Below are positions 37,321 through 45,976 of a stretch of 47,997 nucleotides of DNA, piece by piece; positions within the stretch are counted from its first letter, which is position 1, and each line of letters starts with the position of its first letter. Both the position numbers and the translations under genes were made by a program. The stretch covers positions 1-47,997 of IMG/VR virus record IMGVR_UViG_3300031507_000069. One strand, written 5' to 3'. The stretch is from a virus. Below the pieces are notes generated by a model that saw nothing but the letters and a program-made list of their open reading frames with translations, ran no database searches and was not told the origin of the DNA.

Positions 37321-39486
37321 TCAGCAACTCCCCAAACCGTAGTGCATTACGCGCCCGCCCCTGGCATAGCGCATAACTCGCCCACCCTGCGCATAAGCCT
37401 GTGCTGGAGTCGGAGGCGCAGATTGCTCGCGCTTTTCCAGACCAGCATCATTGATCGCCTTAAGAATTTCCTCGCCGGTCAATTTCGGCACTTCAGCGTT
37501 CATGACAAATTCACCTGAACTTAGTGCAGCCTGTTCCTGGCCGTCAACCTGCGCCGGTATGCTGTCCGATGTTTCCGTACCTTCGCCCTGCAACGGTTCG
37601 TTCATCTCGGAGGCATCTCCCATATTCGACTCATCAGGCATCGTCATTCCTTGACGACCTACGCCGCCACCATCGGCAAACCTGTTCATGTGAGGCGTAA
37701 TCGTCGGATGCCCTGAAACCGTTGCAGCGTTTTTCGAGTTCAATCCATGGCGCATGAGAACAGGCACCATGCCGCCGCGAGCGAATCGCAAGCCGGAATC
37801 GTAGGAGAAATCGCTTGTCGGCTGATTCGTCGGCTGCGACGGCGCAGTAGGAGTGCCAAACCACTTCGATGCCACATTTCCGAGTGAATTGATGCCATAC
37901 CCTAGCGCTTGCGTGTTCGCAACGCCCTGCGTATTCTGCGCGATCTGCCGATTGCTCGCCACATTCGCAGCAGCATTCGCCGTATTCGCTGCATTCGCCG
38001 TGCTCGCAGCCGATTGCGCCGGTATGTTCCGCCCGAGCCCAGACACATCAAGCGCTTTTGAGTAGGCAAGATTGCGCGTGTTCCTGTCTGCCATCGTCAG
38101 CGCCCCGGCTCGGCTCGCGCCTTCGGCCAAATCAGAACTGCCAAGTGCAGCCTGATACGCCGGGCTCCCAGGATTGATGCCAGAACTCTGCATCCTGGTA
38201 GCCATCTGCTTACGCGCCTGATCGTATGCGCCGGTCACATCTCCGGTCGCGGCTTCTCGCGCCCGCGCGAATTCTTCCGGCGAGCCCGCTTCGGACGCCT
38301 GCTTTATCAGGTTCGTTTCAAGCGGCTGGTAGTTCTGCTTGTAGTAGTCCCACTGATCTTGAGCTATTTTCGCAAGCTGCGTCTGCGCGTCAGCGCTCGC
38401 TTGGCTGGCTTTCGTCGCCGCTGCGTTGGCTTCGTCCGCACCTTTGTTCAAGCCAAGAGGATCGCCTAGAAGCGCATTCCCAGCGCCTACGCCAGCCGCG
38501 ATAGTACCTACATCCTTCACCGCCCCTGCAAGGCTGGAAAGACCGCCTGCAGCCCCGGCAGCACCGGCAAGCGTACTGCCAGCAGTTCCGGCCCCACCAG
38601 CAGCGCCGGTCGCCGCTGCTGTCCCTGCAGCGGTTCCTGCAGTTGTAGCAGCGGGCGTAACCGCACTTGTACCACCAGCCCCAGCAGTGCCAGCCCCAGC
38701 AGTGCCAGCCCCAGCAGTGCCAGCCCCAGCAGCGTTAGCCGCAGCAGAACCAACGGCAGCGCCACCAGCACCAGCAACCGTATTGGCGATTGGGATTGCC
38801 TGATCTGCCATCGTTCCGATTGCCGGGTCTGTCGCTGTCATCCCACCGAGATAATCAGCGCCAACATCCCCCATACTTCCAGAAAGTGCAGCCGTAGTGC
38901 TGCCAGCAATCGGCGCAGCTTCACCAGCCATCGCTGTTATTGCAGGATCGGTAGCAGACATGCCACCAAGATAATCCCCACCGATGCCAAGCGCTTGAGT
39001 TACTTCTGTCGGTGCTGTCGAACTGACAAGTCCAGCCAATGCGCCACCATTCCCGAACAGAGCGGATAAGGCCATACCACCAGCGAACATACCTATCGGT
39101 ACACCTGGGCCACTCATAAGCCCCTTCACCATCGAACCTATCCCGCCGCCCTGATCTGTCGGCCCGGTCCAGCCATTTGCAGCCGCCTTATTCGCCCAAT
39201 CAATCGACTGCTGCGCTTCAGGAGCTTTGGCAAGCCAGTTTTCAAAACTACCGTAGTACGATGCGTTACTGTTTACGCCATCCGGCGACACTTCACGGTA
39301 TGGCCCATTTTCTAGCAATGCCTTTACTGCAGGAGAAATTGCATTTTGTGCAGCAGGACGAGTCTGCTGACCAATCCCAGGCTGAAGCCCTGCCTGCGCT
39401 TGCCCTGTGTCCGGCGTCCACTGACCTGTGTCAGTGTTTAGCCAACCCATTGAGCCATCTTCGCCTTGACCGTATGACATTGCCAT
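37321..39486 (-). CDS. Large Ala/Gly-rich virion protein with A-R-G-G repeats
   Basis: 721 residues. The N-terminus has W-L-N-T-D-T-G-Q-W-T-P-D-T-G, then a hydrophobic Gly-rich patch near 120-150 and a repeat of V/G-D-Y-L-G-G-M-x-A-T-D-P-A-I (twice, 165-230). Residues about 240-310 are almost only Ala, Gly, Thr, from 15-bp DNA repeats. A helical part (340-480) follows. The C-terminal 160 residues carry F-A-R-G-G-M-V, F-A-D-G-G-G, Y-A-Q-G-G-R-V-M-R-Y-A-R-G-G-R-V-M-H-Y, short glycine motifs found at the ends of many phage internal or tail proteins. The role is probably structural or in DNA ejection. Confidence 0.6.
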   Translation of the reverse strand: MAMSYGQGEDGSMGWLNTDTGQWTPDTGQAQAGLQPGIGQQTRPAAQNAISPAVKALLENGPYREVSPDGVNSNASYYGSFENWLAKAPEAQQSIDWANKAAANGWTGPTDQGGGIGSMVKGLMSGPGVPIGMFAGGMALSALFGNGGALAGLVSSTAPTEVTQALGIGGDYLGGMSATDPAITAMAGEAAPIAGSTTAALSGSMGDVGADYLGGMTATDPAIGTMADQAIPIANTVAGAGGAAVGSAAANAAGAGTAGAGTAGAGTAGAGGTSAVTPAATTAGTAAGTAAATGAAGGAGTAGSTLAGAAGAAGGLSSLAGAVKDVGTIAAGVGAGNALLGDPLGLNKGADEANAAATKASQASADAQTQLAKIAQDQWDYYKQNYQPLETNLIKQASEAGSPEEFARAREAATGDVTGAYDQARKQMATRMQSSGINPGSPAYQAALGSSDLAEGASRAGALTMADRNTRNLAYSKALDVSGLGRNIPAQSAASTANAANTANAAANVASNRQIAQNTQGVANTQALGYGINSLGNVASKWFGTPTAPSQPTNQPTSDFSYDSGLRFARGGMVPVLMRHGLNSKNAATVSGHPTITPHMNRFADGGGVGRQGMTMPDESNMGDASEMNEPLQGEGTETSDSIPAQVDGQEQAALSSGEFVMNAEVPKLTGEEILKAINDAGLEKREQSAPPTPAQAYAQGGRVMRYARGGRVMHYGLGSC
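38670..38732. repeat. 15-bp tandem repeat (about four copies) in the virion gene
   Basis: The unit GTGCCAGCCCCAGCA is repeated in tandem, with a partly diverged first copy, and encodes (A-G-A-G-T) blocks. Unit length keeps the frame, so copy number can vary. Confidence 0.85.
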
Positions 39487-39495
39487 GATGTTCCC

Positions 39496-39699
39496 CTATT
39501 TCTGCAGCCTGCCGATTATTTCATTCACCTTGTTGATGACGCCTGCAAGCGTTGCATCCGGCCCCAGCGTCTTGATAGGCGCATTCCCAGGCGCACGCCC
39601 TGTGATGATATCCAAGATACTTTTCATCGACTTCAGGACTGATTTCGCCTTAATGTCAAGAACGCCTTGCGGGTCCTCGATTGACGGCCTGATACTCAT
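39496..39699 (-). CDS. Small virion-region protein (67 residues)
   Basis: Start overlaps the preceding stop (ATGA). R-P-S-I-E-D-P-Q-G-V-L-D-I-K-A-K-S-V-L-K-S-M-K-S-I-L-D-I-I followed by a Pro/Gly stretch and a helix (VINKVNEIIGRL). Its position between two virion genes suggests a minor particle or assembly protein; family unknown. Confidence 0.6.
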   Translation of the reverse strand: MSIRPSIEDPQGVLDIKAKSVLKSMKSILDIITGRAPGNAPIKTLGPDATLAGVINKVNEIIGRLQK

Positions 39700-41843
39700 A
39701 CGATTGTTCCAAGTTCCTTCGCTGTTTCAGCGATTTTGAAATAGCGCACGGATACATTGCCTGAAATTTCAATCGCAAACTGGTCAGATTTGTACCCTCT
39801 AGGCAAGCGTATCACGTTACGATTTGTAATGTCCCTCGTAGCGATTAAATCAAGGTCTGTCCCGGTCGTTGTCGCAAATACTTTCACCTGAATATTGCGA
39901 GTCTCAAAGGTGGAATCTGATCCACCCTGCAACAGACTGGCTCCCATCGGGAACCCCCAGCCGTTCCGCGTTGTTCCAATCTGGAAAGGATCGCTTGGGG
40001 TAAGTTGATTGTAGTATCCAAGCAGGAATTCGCCCATAGCACCGCGTGTTGCTCCCTGCACGTCCCATACCTGTTTCCACCGCACCGTTCCATCAGTCGC
40101 CGTGCCGCCGCGAACTTGGGGCCAAGTCGGTTCAACGCTAGACGATGTGCCAGAAACGATGCATACGCCCATCTTTACGCCATCAACAGATTTGACCGTT
40201 GTCCCGGTCCCGTATGAAGTAGTGCCTACCCACACGCTTACACCAGAAAGCGCATCCACAGCCAGCAGGCTTGCATTGATCGCTGTGTCTATCGCGCTTT
40301 GCGTGTCAAATTGCAATTGTGAATTCAATGCTCCGAAGTCAGCTTCGATCTGCATTGCGCCGAAATTAACCGGCTTTGGCAATACGATTACTTTGCTTTT
40401 CCAGTCATATGGAGAAATATTTGTATCATCAGCATCCCACTGCTTGATGATGCCGCCTTGCATCAGGTACATCTTCGATGATTCCGGGTCAGTCCACGCA
40501 CCCTGCACATCAAAGTTTCCGAATACAAGCGGACCCTGATCGTTCGCCTTATCGAAAATAAAGTTCAGCCCTTCGGTCCCTGTCTGGAAGAAACCGAAAT
40601 ACACATCTTGGAATTGCTTGGCGATAATACTGTCAGGAAAGCACAGCGTACGCCATTCGTCGCGCTTCATGAATGGTTCTATGGCATTCACCGCACCACC
40701 TACCCCAGCCAACGCAAGACCATCCGGCGTTGCCCACATAACGCCCCATGGAAAACTCACAGTGCTGCGCTTTGAAACGCACGGATGTATTTCCTCAATA
40801 TGTGACATTGCCATTGAATCAGGTCGCGCACCTACAAGCGCATACGGCGGTCCCTTAGTGGTCGCTATAACCGTTTGACCATACGCACCCAAGCTCACGA
40901 TATTGAAGTTTGCCGCTTGACGATATCGAATCGGCCATGCGTGCGGAAAGAATGGCTCGCTGAAACAGATCAGATTGCCGGAAGCGCCAGCGAATATTCC
41001 GTTCGGCAGAGCAATCAGGCAGGTAAGGTCGGACGGTGGAGCTACCCACTCCGACCCAATGACCCCAGGCGTGAAAGTGGGACAGATGACGCCAAGATTC
41101 GCCGCAGCGGTTGTGTCGTTCGTGCTGGTCGTTGCGATAGGCACGGTCCCGAGGGAAAGTTGATAATTCGTATTCCCTGCGTTGTCAGTTACAGCGTGAT
41201 AGATATTCTTCGTCGCGCCGCCCCAGGCATATTTCCCGGTCGTGCCGGTCGATAGCGCAGCGATTACCCACGTGGCATCTTCCTTCCCTGTGCCTGTCCC
41301 TACCGGGCTAGGTGGACCCTCTTCCAGCCACGTACCACCCTGTAGGTCTGTCCCTGTGACGTAGGTATAGACATAAGTGCGCGTGATGCTGTTCGTTGAC
41401 GTTCCGCCAGTACCGATGACCGTAGGACGCGAACCAGGCGCAGGAACGCCCATTTCCAGCCAGTCATGCGGGTAGTCTGTACCGCTCGCCGTAGCCAGCG
41501 CGAGATTTGTCTTGCGCGGTCCTGAAGAAAATCCTGAACCCGTTGACAGTTCCCCGGTGTAGTACAGCTTGAATTGCGTGTCCCCAGCAATCGGACCCCT
41601 AACGTAATCAACATCAGATGTTGAGGTAAGCCAGTAATCCGTTGCCGTGCTGTACATACGATACATCGACTTCAGCGTACCGCTGCGCGTCGGCGCATTG
41701 ACCGTTACCGCTTTCTTCCACGACACCAAAGCGCCAGAGAATAGTTTTACATTCTCTGCGACCTGAGCGGCATTATTCGGCAGCAGTCTAGGTTCCCGCC
41801 TTGGTATGACGCCGCCGAACGTATGTAGCTTGAAACCTGCCAC
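39696..41843 (-). CDS. Large phage tail/virion structural protein
   Basis: 715 residues. The start F-G-G-V-I-P-R-R-E-P-R-L-L-P-N-N-A-A-Q-V-A-E-N-V-K-L-F-S-G-A-L is the signature of a family of phage structural proteins in which long beta-rich repeats (aromatic and Gly/Thr-rich segments) follow; G-G-A-T-K-N-I-Y, L-I-A-L-P-N-G-I-F-A-G and W-A-T-P-D-G-L-A-L-A-G suggest beta-propeller-like blades. A late part (about 480-640) contains further beta segments and the C-terminus a fibre-like fold. It resembles tail tubular or adhesion proteins, but I cannot name the exact role. Confidence 0.65.
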   Translation of the reverse strand: MAGFKLHTFGGVIPRREPRLLPNNAAQVAENVKLFSGALVSWKKAVTVNAPTRSGTLKSMYRMYSTATDYWLTSTSDVDYVRGPIAGDTQFKLYYTGELSTGSGFSSGPRKTNLALATASGTDYPHDWLEMGVPAPGSRPTVIGTGGTSTNSITRTYVYTYVTGTDLQGGTWLEEGPPSPVGTGTGKEDATWVIAALSTGTTGKYAWGGATKNIYHAVTDNAGNTNYQLSLGTVPIATTSTNDTTAAANLGVICPTFTPGVIGSEWVAPPSDLTCLIALPNGIFAGASGNLICFSEPFFPHAWPIRYRQAANFNIVSLGAYGQTVIATTKGPPYALVGARPDSMAMSHIEEIHPCVSKRSTVSFPWGVMWATPDGLALAGVGGAVNAIEPFMKRDEWRTLCFPDSIIAKQFQDVYFGFFQTGTEGLNFIFDKANDQGPLVFGNFDVQGAWTDPESSKMYLMQGGIIKQWDADDTNISPYDWKSKVIVLPKPVNFGAMQIEADFGALNSQLQFDTQSAIDTAINASLLAVDALSGVSVWVGTTSYGTGTTVKSVDGVKMGVCIVSGTSSSVEPTWPQVRGGTATDGTVRWKQVWDVQGATRGAMGEFLLGYYNQLTPSDPFQIGTTRNGWGFPMGASLLQGGSDSTFETRNIQVKVFATTTGTDLDLIATRDITNRNVIRLPRGYKSDQFAIEISGNVSVRYFKIAETAKELGTIV

Positions 41844-41847
41844 AGAA

Positions 41848-42051
41848 TTATGCCTCTTGCTGGTTTATCAGCCTAGCCATGATGACCAGAATGCCAAGGA
41901 CTGCATTCGCCGATGCGAACTGCGTAGGAGTTATAATCTCCTGCAGGTAAGACAGCGAAGCAACAAGCGCATTAAGTATCGCAATCATCGCAGCGATATG
42001 GACGGAAAACCATTTCCATCCACTTTTCCAATCTTGAACCATTTTCATCAT
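41848..42051 (-). CDS. Holin-like small membrane protein
   Basis: 67 residues. D-W-K-S-G-W-K-W-F-S-V-H precedes a first hydrophobic helix (IAAMIAILNALVASLSYL) and, after a short polar stretch, a second (ASANAVLGILVIMARLI). W-K-W-F-S at the membrane entry and two helices are typical of phage holins, the timed membrane pores of lysis. The neighbouring coiled-coil gene overlaps its start (ATGA). No separate endolysin is visible here; the SLT domain of the giant protein is a particle enzyme, so the lysis enzyme may be outside the window. Confidence 0.7.
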   Translation of the reverse strand: MMKMVQDWKSGWKWFSVHIAAMIAILNALVASLSYLQEIITPTQFASANAVLGILVIMARLINQQEA

Positions 42052-42254
42052 TCCGGTTTTGCCTCGTCTTGTTGAGCGGGAAGCTCCTTCAGCGCCTTTA
42101 CTTCATCTTCCAGTTCGGCCAAGCGCTTATCTTTCGCCTGCATCATCTCCTGCAGCGCCACAACTTCCGAGACATACTGAGTGCAACGCGCTCCAAGAAT
42201 GTTGCGCTGTTGTTCTAGTTCGGAGATTACTGCATTCACTTGCTTTTCGTTCAT
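42048..42254 (-). CDS. Small coiled-coil protein
   Basis: 68 residues: N-E-K-Q-V-N-A-V-I-S-E-L-E-Q-Q-R-N-I-L-G-A-R-C and a long heptad stretch to K-A-L-K-E. It is co-translated with the holin-like gene, so it may be a spanin-like or holin-regulating protein, though no signal sequence or lipobox is visible. A good AAGGAG site precedes the ATG. Confidence 0.6.
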   Translation of the reverse strand: MNEKQVNAVISELEQQRNILGARCTQYVSEVVALQEMMQAKDKRLAELEDEVKALKELPAQQDEAKPE

Positions 42255-42289
42255 GATGCTCCTTTCTGGTTGTAACTGCGGTTAAAACT

Positions 42290-42493
42290 CTATTTCCTTA
42301 ATATTTCCACAAGCCGATTCAATTTTGTCTGAAACTTGTCAGTATCACTATTGAGCCATTTTTCATCAGTGTCTAGAACAGACTGAAGTTCTGCAATCTT
42401 TGAATCCGCCTCTGTTTGAATTCTCGCCTTTTTATTGTCCGCTTCTTCTTGGATAGCGCGTTGCTTGATTACTATTTCGTCGCGTATTTTCAT
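42290..42493 (-). CDS. Small charged coiled-coil protein
   Basis: 67 residues, almost entirely charged helix (IRDEIVIKQRAIQEEADNKK, then heptads). The ATG follows the stop of the fibre-like gene by one base. Probably a small structural or lysis-region protein; no family. Confidence 0.5.
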   Translation of the reverse strand: MKIRDEIVIKQRAIQEEADNKKARIQTEADSKIAELQSVLDTDEKWLNSDTDKFQTKLNRLVEILRK

Positions 42494-42494
42494 G

Positions 42495-43895
42495 TTAGTA
42501 TGGAAAGGCGTGGCAAAGGATTATGTCACCGTTGACCCAATTAGCTGCTGCGCCAGACGCCAAAATACGCTGATCTAATGTAGCCGATGTAGTCCCTTTT
42601 GCGGTTTGGCAAATAATTGATGCTATTCCACCTGATGCATTGCTTGACATATTTTCAGCAAACACAATCCAGCCATTTGGAGCAGTGGGCAATGTGAGAA
42701 CGCCAGTGTTCCCGCCACCATTTCCACAAGTCACGATAAACCCGGCAGTGTTATTCGACGTAATACTACCCGTACCAAAACCACTTCCTATGGTTACATT
42801 GGTGCTGCTGAGAATCATATTGCCCGCATCATCATGGAGACCAGTCACCCCCAACGTGCCGGGGATGGTGACTGCACCAGCAGAATTAATCGTGAGACGT
42901 GAGGCATTCCCTGTAATTAAATGTAGGCTGGTCGCCCCGGTACTTCCCAACACAGTTGCATATGCTGCTGTTCCGATGGCTAGTGTCCCTCCAGCAGAAT
43001 TCTCTACACCAAGTGTTAAAGTTCCTGTCGTATTGGAAATAGAAAGTGCTTGCGCGGATGTTGACGCACCAGATCGAGAAAACAATGCTCCCGTAGCAGT
43101 TGACGTAATCGAACCACTCGCACTAATCGTCGTGAAACTTCCAGCCAACGGCGTAGTAGTCCCAATAATCACATTGTTGATCTGGTTCCCGCCGCCTGAG
43201 ACAGTACCACCAAGAGTAAGTGCAGGAAGGGTCCATATAGCATCAGCTACCCAAGAACCACCAACGTGAGCAGCAGAATTGATTACCGGCGTTGCAATGG
43301 TTGGACTGGTGTCCAGAACCATTTTGCCAGTACCAGTCACGTTAGCCGTGAGAGTAACACCCCCATAAGTCAAGGCTCCACTGATAACCGGAGTGGCAAT
43401 GGTCGGCGTGGTATCGAATACGAACTTTCCGGTCCCGGTTGCTCCGGTCGCAGTGACACTCTCTACCGTCATATGCCCTGTGATCGTCGGCGAGGCGTCG
43501 AATACCAGCTTGCCGGTCCCAGTCGCGCCAGTGGACGTAACGCCTTCCGCCTGTATGTGAGTGAACGGAATTGTTCCAGCCAGAATGCCGCTGAACATCT
43601 CGCTGGTCTGCCGCATTTCGATGCGGTCACCAGCCGACCACGTTTTTGCAGCCGTGCCATTCTCGCCGCGCGTTACCGTCAGCGTGTCCGATCCAGCCGC
43701 GTGCGCCGTGATGTGGATTTCCTCAAGAACGTTCGCAGCAGACAGCAGCGTTGCATAACAGACGTTGACGCCGAGGGTTACCGTTGGAAAGCGCGCACCG
43801 TGCCCGGTCGTGAGCGAAATAGTCAGATCAGCCGCAGTCAAGCCGCTGGATATCGTTCCGTAGGTGTTATCGGCGATGGTGAGTGATGCACTCAT
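42495..43895 (-). CDS. Repeat-rich tail-fibre-like protein
   Basis: 466 residues rich in Thr, Gly, Ser, Ala and short beta strands. Residues about 115-200 contain three near copies of T-G-T-G-K-x-V-F/L-D-x-S/T-P-T-I. The region 210-400 keeps the strand-turn rhythm of fibre shafts. The last 70 (F-A-E-N-M-S-S-N-A-S-G-G, I-I-C-Q-T-A-K-G-T, W-V-N-G-D-I-I-L-C-H-A-F) may be the tip. Phage fibres use such repeats to reach and bind receptors; this protein may be a host-recognition or structural fibre. No chaperone domain is visible. Confidence 0.7.
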   Translation of the reverse strand: MSASLTIADNTYGTISSGLTAADLTISLTTGHGARFPTVTLGVNVCYATLLSAANVLEEIHITAHAAGSDTLTVTRGENGTAAKTWSAGDRIEMRQTSEMFSGILAGTIPFTHIQAEGVTSTGATGTGKLVFDASPTITGHMTVESVTATGATGTGKFVFDTTPTIATPVISGALTYGGVTLTANVTGTGKMVLDTSPTIATPVINSAAHVGGSWVADAIWTLPALTLGGTVSGGGNQINNVIIGTTTPLAGSFTTISASGSITSTATGALFSRSGASTSAQALSISNTTGTLTLGVENSAGGTLAIGTAAYATVLGSTGATSLHLITGNASRLTINSAGAVTIPGTLGVTGLHDDAGNMILSSTNVTIGSGFGTGSITSNNTAGFIVTCGNGGGNTGVLTLPTAPNGWIVFAENMSSNASGGIASIICQTAKGTTSATLDQRILASGAAANWVNGDIILCHAFPY

Positions 43896-43896
43896 A

Positions 43897-44781
43897 TTAT
43901 CTCAACCCATAAACGGTATGACTTCTGAGCGCCGCCCGCGTGCCGCTGCGTGCTGCGCGTATCCTGGCTTCACCACACAAGGCAGTGAACATGCCTTCAT
44001 GGTATGTAGCCATCTTAATATCGGTGTACGGCTTTTTCGGTATCTGCATGACGCGATATTTCGCGCCGTGCGCTATCACTTCCGCATAGCGTTCGTAAAT
44101 CTCACTTGGGAAGGCTGTAGATGCCCTTGTAGGCTTCAGCGCCGCCAGCATGCGCAAGTTACCCTGCCCGGTCGTAGAGGGGTTCATGACCAGCCCTATC
44201 GTGCTGTCATCCTGCATGTAGAACCGGGTAGGCACGTTCACATCCGTTCGCCAGTTCGTACCTACCCAATTGAAGTCGGTATTGTTGAATTCGTTGTCCA
44301 GATCATCCTGCGATATCGGATCAAGCGGGCTATCGTTCAGCCATACCTTGAGCATCTTTGCGAATGCCGTGTTCGCAGGCACCGTGATGGTGTACAAATA
44401 GACCAGCTTCGTTACTGCAGCGCCTATTTCTACGTCATTGTTTAATGCCCCATCGAGATTGATGGTCAATCCTGCTGGCGTGCCAGACACATGCCCGCGC
44501 CACTTCGTTCCATCGGTAAGCTCTATCGTGATCGTATCCAAGTCGGCAAAATCCGTGATATCTGACACCACAACAGCCGTTGCCCCACTTGATGCAGCCG
44601 CCGTTGTCACTGTCGAAGTCGGCCCGAGGACGAGAACTTGCGGCAATTCCTTTTTGTAGATCAGCGCCCGGTCGCACAGATCAATGACGGCATCCCTCAC
44701 CGCATTCTGCACAACCAAAGGGGGAGCCATCGGCAAATCAGGCATGACGTAATTGTATAAATCCGTGTAGGTCGTGCTCAT
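43897..44781 (-). CDS. Head-tail adaptor or connector-like protein
   Basis: 294 residues: S-T-T-Y-T-D-L-Y-N-Y-V-M-P-D-L-P-M-A-P-P-L-V-V-Q-N-A-V-R-D-A-V-I-D-L-C and a central insert (about 55-125) rich in beta strands, followed by the helical part F-P-S-E-I-Y-E-R-Y-A-E-V-I-A-H-G-A. This N-terminal helical start and W-x-x-Y/F rhythm fits phage adaptor proteins that join head and tail. It is in the correct place between the connector-like and fibre genes. Certain family not assigned. Confidence 0.6.
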   Translation of the reverse strand: MSTTYTDLYNYVMPDLPMAPPLVVQNAVRDAVIDLCDRALIYKKELPQVLVLGPTSTVTTAAASSGATAVVVSDITDFADLDTITIELTDGTKWRGHVSGTPAGLTINLDGALNNDVEIGAAVTKLVYLYTITVPANTAFAKMLKVWLNDSPLDPISQDDLDNEFNNTDFNWVGTNWRTDVNVPTRFYMQDDSTIGLVMNPSTTGQGNLRMLAALKPTRASTAFPSEIYERYAEVIAHGAKYRVMQIPKKPYTDIKMATYHEGMFTALCGEARIRAARSGTRAALRSHTVYGLR

Positions 44782-45122
44782 GCTAAGCCTAGGTCAGAAT
44801 AAAACTGTTTCAGGTCGTTAGCGGATCGACCATCGTTCGCAAATTGATCGTCTGACGATTCGCAGCGAGCCACAATGTAGTTCACAACAGCGGGACGATA
44901 CTCAAGCGGAAGCGGAAAGGCTGATGCCGTTGTCAGATCAATGAATGGAGTGCCATATCCGCCGTAATTCAAATCAGGGCGAAGTACCACAGCCTTAGAC
45001 AGCGCATCATTCGCAAATTTCATCAGGTTCGCGTCAGGATTCCGGCGCAACGTGTCGTCTGATGCAGAATCGTTCAGATCAAGCCGCGCTTCATCAAGAA
45101 TGGTCTGCATCAGAACTGACAT
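44778..45122 (-). CDS. DUF6682-like connector protein
   Basis: 114 residues: M-Q-T-I-L-D-E-A-R-L-D-L-N-D-S-A-S-D-D-T-L-R-R, then L-M-K-F-A-N-D-A-L-S-K-A-V-V-L-R-P-D and P-A-V-V-N-Y-I-V-A-R-C-E-S are the signature helices of the DUF6682-like phage family found beside capsid and tail adaptor genes. Probably a neck or connector component. Its stop overlaps the next start (ATGA). Confidence 0.65.
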   Translation of the reverse strand: MSVLMQTILDEARLDLNDSASDDTLRRNPDANLMKFANDALSKAVVLRPDLNYGGYGTPFIDLTTASAFPLPLEYRPAVVNYIVARCESSDDQFANDGRSANDLKQFYSDLGLA

Positions 45123-45123
45123 T

Positions 45124-45645
45124 TCACGCTACCTTTTTCTTTTCCAGGCCAGCGGATTCAGCCGCATCTTTGTAAGCCTTCGTGCGCTTGTCAAGCTGGC
45201 TCAGGTCTGGCTTTGGGCCGGTTTCCTTCGGCGCAGTGTCGCCGCCGTTACCGTCTTTATCGCCGGGCTCCTGCACGTCCTGCCTACCCTGCTTCCAGCG
45301 CGCAAAGGCGTCGGCATCTGCCTTCGTCATGAACACTGTGACAAGTTCTTTCGCCTGTAGTGCCTTGAATATTTCTTCCGGCACCGGCAGAACAACAGGC
45401 TCCCAATAGGGTTCTTTCGCGTTGGCTGGAATCACACTAACGCGAGGCGGTTGCGGTAATACTTCCAATTTCTGGATCAGAGAATATTCCTCGTCGGCAT
45501 TCGCCCAAATCGTCGGATGCTTGAGCAGCAGCGCCGCCTTGACTTCATCCTCAACTTCATGAATCTGTCCGCGCGTCCAGGCAAGTCTGGTCCCGGCGAC
45601 GTTATCTGCCTTGATTTCCTTCAGACCTATGTACACGATCTTCAT
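45124..45645 (-). CDS. Virion-region protein of unknown function
   Basis: 173 residues from the ATG at 45645 (ATGA overlap). N-terminal M-K-I-V-Y-I-G-L-K-E, G-Q-I-H-E-V-E-D-E-V-K-A-A-L-L-L-K-H-P-T-I-W suggests a small head-tail joining type fold; the C-terminal half is a charged linker (EPGDKDGNGGDTAPKETGPK) ending in Q-L-D-K-R-T-K-A-Y-K-D-A-A-E-S. Probably a neck or scaffold-associated protein; family unknown. Confidence 0.55.
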   Translation of the reverse strand: MKIVYIGLKEIKADNVAGTRLAWTRGQIHEVEDEVKAALLLKHPTIWANADEEYSLIQKLEVLPQPPRVSVIPANAKEPYWEPVVLPVPEEIFKALQAKELVTVFMTKADADAFARWKQGRQDVQEPGDKDGNGGDTAPKETGPKPDLSQLDKRTKAYKDAAESAGLEKKKVA

Positions 45646-45920
45646 GCTTTCGGTTCCGCGTGCAGCGTCGGCGCAATCGCACCGCTCGCAACTTGTTTCT
45701 GGTACGGCATCCATTCCGCAAACATGCCATCCGGGTAGGGCTCGCTATCCTGAACTAGCGGCAGGCTGGTAGCAGAGAACGGCTTACCCTGAAAATCGAA
45801 TCCACCTACGTTTATCATGCGGTCATTCCACACGAAAGTAATAAACGCCGGTTCACGCTGCGGAGATGAACCAGGGCGATGCACCAACACCACGCGCCCG
45901 ATTGTCGGAACTATCATCAT
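45642..45920 (-). CDS. Small virion-region protein
   Basis: 92 residues: T-I-G-R-V-V-L-V-H-R-P-G-S-S-P-Q-R-E-P-A-F-I-T-F-V-W-N-D-R-M-I-N-V-G-G-F-D and W-M-P-Y-Q are typical of small phage proteins encoded next to capsid genes. It is presumably all beta. Start at the first ATG of ATGATG after AAGGAAATA. Function unknown. Confidence 0.55.
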   Translation of the reverse strand: MMIVPTIGRVVLVHRPGSSPQREPAFITFVWNDRMINVGGFDFQGKPFSATSLPLVQDSEPYPDGMFAEWMPYQKQVASGAIAPTLHAEPKA

Positions 45921-45932
45921 TATTTCCTTTTC

Positions 45933-45960
45933 AAAAAGGGTGAGGCACCGAGCCCCACCC
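45933..45960 (-). terminator. Rho-independent terminator after the capsid genes
   Basis: On the minus strand, GGGTGGGGC pairs with GCCTCACCC (one wobble) around a 5-base loop and is followed by TTTTT. It would trim the capsid-decoration transcript and lower expression of the connector genes downstream. Confidence 0.7.
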
Positions 45961-45976
45961 TGGCCCTTCGTACAGC

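Noticed and set aside
38426-38803. Plus-strand Pro/Ala-rich frame
   Set aside because: Direct consequence of the 15-bp Ala/Gly-coding repeats on the other strand.
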